From Saprospiraceae bacterium (GTDB lineage Bacteria > Bacteroidota > Bacteroidia > Chitinophagales > Saprospiraceae): a stretch of DNA of 64,000 nucleotides. Both the position numbers and the translations under genes were made by a program. Numbering within the stretch: the first letter of the stretch is position 1; every line of letters begins with the position of its first letter. The DNA is taken from positions 148,908-212,907 of the forward strand of contig JADJWN010000006.1 of assembly GCA_016716335.1 (NCBI GenBank), read 5' to 3'. Under the pieces are notes generated by a model. It was not told the DNA's origin. It was given only the letters and a program-made list of their open reading frames with translations, and made no database searches. Positions 61,819 to 64,000 of the stretch are shown here, one piece after another.

Positions 61819-62100
61819 CTATATGAATGCAAAAACAACATAACTGCTGCTTTATGGACTCCATACAGTTGTAAAAGTAAGCAAATTCGGATTTGTACCC
61901 GGTATCAGCAGCTTTTTTACAAAAAAATTGGTCTTCAAATGATTTATCTGGACCGCATCATTCGTGTCATATTCGAGGCGAGAATTATCAAAGCAATCTA
62001 AGTCAAAAAAAACACATCGAGGAAATCTTTAATTTTGCTAGAGAATTTGCGGGGTGAACTACAGCATCGTTACATAGAAGCCTGAAAAATGAAAAAATCC
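61819..62100. other. Intergenic region with no supported gene
   Basis: AT-rich sequence with several short poly-A and poly-T tracts. No coding frame or hairpin of note. Confidence 0.5.
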
Positions 62101-62104
62101 GCTA

Positions 62105-62274
62105 CTTCAACCCGTAGGATTAAGTCATAACCACAAAATTCACATAAAATAGGTATCTAAAAATCCAATGGGTTAAACTTGTAGGAATTAAAATTTTAAA
62201 ATCCAACGGGTTAAATCCCCCTACACACCATAGATGTCGCTTCAGTCCGTTGGATAACTATCCTACGGACTGAA
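62105..62274. repeat. Cluster of five related palindromic half-sites
   Basis: Five copies of a core close to ATCC(A/T)A(C/T)GG(G/A)(C/T)T occur within 170 bases: minus strand near 62110, plus strand near 62163 and 62201, and a convergent pair at 62241-62274. The last pair forms a near-perfect hairpin (10 bp, one mismatch, 5 bp, 2-base loop). The pattern resembles REP-like intergenic elements. Confidence 0.6.
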
Positions 62275-62305
62275 CAATTTATCCCGTCAGTAATGACTGG
62301 ACCGC

Positions 62306-62325
62306 ATAGCGAAAAGCCAGCCTGG
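62306..62325. repeat. Short perfect inverted repeat
   Basis: AAAAGCCAG and CTGGCTTTT abut with a single base between them. It could be a terminator remnant or the end of a small element; T residues follow the right arm. Confidence 0.45.
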
Positions 62326-62402
62326 CTTTTGTGGTTATTTATCTGAACGGGTGGGCGGGCTTTTCTCTATAATTTATCCCGGCCTAAGACGGGACGGCTT
62401 AA

Positions 62403-63085
62403 TGTTAGCGGTTGTTGCTTTGAAAGGAGTTTAAATTCTTCCATCAAAGCTTTTAAACAAAGCCAGACTGTGTCATAAAGCTTTAATGTCATTTGCCACT
62501 AGGGTTAAATCATTATTAAGCTGGTGTCCACCTTCTTTTAGTATACGAAAAGTTGCTCCCTTCAGTTTTTCCTTGTAACGTATTAGGTGTGAAAAAGGTA
62601 TCTCTTCATCATCCGCGGAATGGTAGAAAAAGACCGGAACTTCTACCGGTAATCTGTCAGCAAAATTTTCTTGTAACTTTAAACCGGATTGCCAATCTTC
62701 ATTACCATCCCAAAATGGTGTAGCGACTAGAAAAATTCCTTCAATTTTTTTGTTTACAGGATTCTCGGAGAGAAACTTCAATATCATTGACGCACCAAAA
62801 GAATGACCCACTAAAATAACTGCGCTTTTGGTTTCAGAAAAATATTTACCAATTTGCTGACACCAGCCAAAATCTGGAGCAGACTCATCAGACTCTATTT
62901 CAGGATAGTTTATTTCATACCCGCTTCCCAAGGCAGTTTGTAGAGAAGCAACTAACTCTTTATCAACTTCGTAACCTCCCTCACCTCCACCTTGAATAAA
63001 TAAAATGAACTTGTTCATATTAAAAAATGTAAATATTATCGTTGAATGTTTTTTGAAAGCACGCTACCTGGCAATAACCGCTAAC
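62403..63085. mobile_element. Cassette-like unit: hydrolase gene between 15-bp inverted repeats
   Basis: GTTAGCGGTTGTTGC (62404-62418) and its near-perfect reverse complement GCAATAACCGCTAAC (about 63071-63085) flank the single gene at 62473-63018. Read on the minus strand, the sequence ahead of the gene contains an imperfect hairpin of about 70 bases with a bulged base, bounded by an AAC triplet and a GTT triplet, as in integron attC sites. The boundary words do not match the attC consensus exactly and no integrase is present, so the assignment is tentative. Confidence 0.35.
62473..63018 (-). CDS. Small alpha/beta hydrolase (RBBP9/YdeN-like)
   Basis: The 181-residue product has the nucleophile Ser in ILVGHSFGASM, a candidate Asp in YHSADDEEIPFSH and the His in LKEGGHQLNND, which together make a complete catalytic triad of the compact serine-hydrolase type. 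There is no signal peptide, so it is cytoplasmic. The substrate is unknown. It stands alone and is bounded by inverted repeats, which suggests horizontal acquisition. Confidence 0.85.
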   Translation of the reverse strand: MNKFILFIQGGGEGGYEVDKELVASLQTALGSGYEINYPEIESDESAPDFGWCQQIGKYFSETKSAVILVGHSFGASMILKFLSENPVNKKIEGIFLVATPFWDGNEDWQSGLKLQENFADRLPVEVPVFFYHSADDEEIPFSHLIRYKEKLKGATFRILKEGGHQLNNDLTLVANDIKAL

Positions 63086-63243
63086 GGTCTAGCTTTGTGA
63101 CGTGCTGTCCCGATAGTGCGGCATGTCATCAAAGCCTTTGTTGTCATCTGATTGTATATCTTACTATTTCTATTATTTTTATTATCAATAGTCCGCTAAA
63201 AATATAGCTTTCAAAAAATCATATTACAATATATTATATAAAA
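63019..63243. other. Intergenic region with an attC-like hairpin
   Basis: GCTTTGTGACGTGC (from about 63091) pairs with GCATGTCATCAAAGC (to about 63138) leaving one bulged base. See the cassette-like unit. The rest is AT-rich with no gene. Confidence 0.4.
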
Positions 63244-63320
63244 GAAGTAAATGCGTATCTTTAGGTTCTAACCTGAGATCAAAACTCCAACATAATGATC
63301 TCAAAAGATGCATTTACTTC
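63244..63320. repeat. Compact three-way-junction inverted-repeat element
   Basis: An outer stem pairs 63244-63254 with 63310-63320 (11 bp) and 63257-63262 with 63304-63309 (6 bp), leaving a 2-base bulge. Inside, AGGTT/AACCT (63263-63267 with 63270-63274) and TGAGATCA/TGATCTCA (63274-63281 with 63296-63303) follow one another with no spare bases between helices. The whole 77 bases fold into three helices. Confidence 0.65.
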
Positions 63321-63588
63321 CGGCCAAAGCCTTATAAGGACAATATTAAGCAATAATGAATGACTTTGGCAATATTCAGCACATATTTTGAATGTACAAA
63401 ATTCTTTCACACCCACATGCTTTTTTCAGTGTTCATTTATTATGGGCCTAAACAATTTCAATAAATATAAGTCAATGTAGCAAAAATCTGACGGGGAAAC
63501 AAGCGATGAGTAATTACAGGTAACTATTCAGCTATAAAAAGTACAACATATTGGAAATAATGTAATATATTTGTTGAACTAATCTGAA
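63321..63588. other. AT-rich region ahead of the transposase remnant
   Basis: No gene is supported. It may contain the left end of the IS66-type element, but I cannot locate terminal repeats. Confidence 0.4.
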
Positions 63589-64000
63589 ATGTTGATAGGA
63601 CGAAAAGATAAAAATACACCTATCATCGAAAATTTACAAGATATAATTCATGAATTGACTCGACTGAGAGAGCTCATGCTGAGTTTTTAGAAAAGAAAGT
63701 CGAGTTATTGGAAAAGGAAAAATAAATTTCTACGGGAAGAAATTTGCTTTTACGAGCTAAGATTACCAGTCGCAATTCTTCGCTACCTCCATCCAAAGAT
63801 ATCACAAAAGTACCAAGTCCAACTTGTCTGGCAGAAAGCCAGGAGATAAAAGCCAGGAGGGCAACCGGATCATAAAGGCAGTAATCTGCAATTTCCGAAG
63901 TACACCGGATGAGGTACAAGACTTTAAGGTGGAACAATGTCACTTTTGTAAGAACGATTTGACGGGTATTGAGCAAACCATTGTGGACAGACAACAGGTT
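63589..64000 (+). pseudogene. IS66-family transposase remnant (multiple frame breaks, cut by window edge)
   Basis: Fragments in successive frames read as one IS66 N-terminus: IIENLQDIIHELTRL, then AEFLEKKVELLEKE, NKFLREEICFYELR, SRNSSLPPSKDITKVPSPT, KPGGQPDHKGSNL and DEVQDFKVEQCHFCKNDLTGIE. The NSSLPPSKD, KPGGQPGHKG-like and Cys-x2-Cys elements are typical of this transposase. At least four frame shifts occur within about 400 bases, far denser than elsewhere in the window, so the copy is probably decayed. It continues past the right edge. Confidence 0.85.

Noticed and set aside
1..64000. tRNA, rRNA or toxin-antitoxin and defence genes
   Set aside because: I looked for TPsiC-arm words, rRNA landmarks and known small defence modules and saw none I could support.

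Overview
The window looks like a chromosomal segment of a free-living Bacteroidota, most like the Saprospiraceae or Chitinophagaceae. The signs are type IX secretion (T9SS) C-terminal sorting domains on at least four proteins, a SusC/SusD pair, HYR/PKD-like giant adhesin modules, an ECF sigma factor next to TonB-type receptor genes, a DUF1501/DUF1800 pair, and repeated use of the Bacteroidota -7 promoter box TAnnTTTG (13 exact copies placed just upstream of genes). Assignment below phylum level is inference.

Layout. 1-8763: 3' part of a giant repeat-rich secreted adhesin (HYR, dockerin-like, cohesin-like, T9SS tail), ending at a strong terminator. 9343-25639 (all minus): a polysaccharide utilisation locus. 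It holds a SusR-like membrane-tethered regulator, a T9SS-targeted GH144-type glucanase, a 1056-residue protein of six related modules, a lipoprotein GH144-type glucanase, a GH3 beta-glucosidase, SusC and SusD. The enzyme set points to beta-1,2-glucan as substrate (inference from GH144 plus GH3). 25783-30396: thyA, rlmI and a heme-type TonB receptor. 30634-35636: a small unknown protein, an unusual protein with one inner-membrane helix and a C-terminal beta-barrel, its ECF sigma factor and a SprB-repeat lipoprotein. 35912-43474: CBS proteins, tatC, a flippase, prmC, and the queD-folE-fabD-yqgE operon. 43631-49435: ettA, a Crp/Fnr regulator, feoAB and an OmpA-like lipoprotein. 49555-58092: a PLP transsulfuration enzyme with divergent Lrp, a candidate structured small RNA, tex, arginine deiminase, a thioesterase, YihY and an M50 protease. 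58093-58638: GT-rich simple repeats. 58639-61818: DUF1501 (Tat plus T9SS signals) and DUF1800. 61819-64000: accessory DNA with a cluster of short palindromes, a cassette-like alpha/beta hydrolase, a compact three-way-junction element and a decayed IS66 transposase.

Data quality matters. Thirteen single-gene frame breaks hit conserved genes such as feoB, ettA, arginine deiminase, SusC and an M50 protease. Most sit in or beside short homopolymer runs, and the downstream frame always continues the same family. I read them as sequencing or assembly indels rather than gene decay, and annotate these genes as single units. One break is proven to be a 1-base loss by comparison with an internal repeat. 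The exception is the IS66 copy at the right edge, which is broken several times in 400 bases and is probably truly degenerate.

Most interesting unexplained items: the six-module protein in the glucan locus, the candidate regulatory palindrome ahead of that locus, the terminator-bounded RNA at 51649-51801, the three-way junction at 63244-63320, the cassette-like hydrolase, and the sigma-factor-linked membrane-spanning barrel protein.
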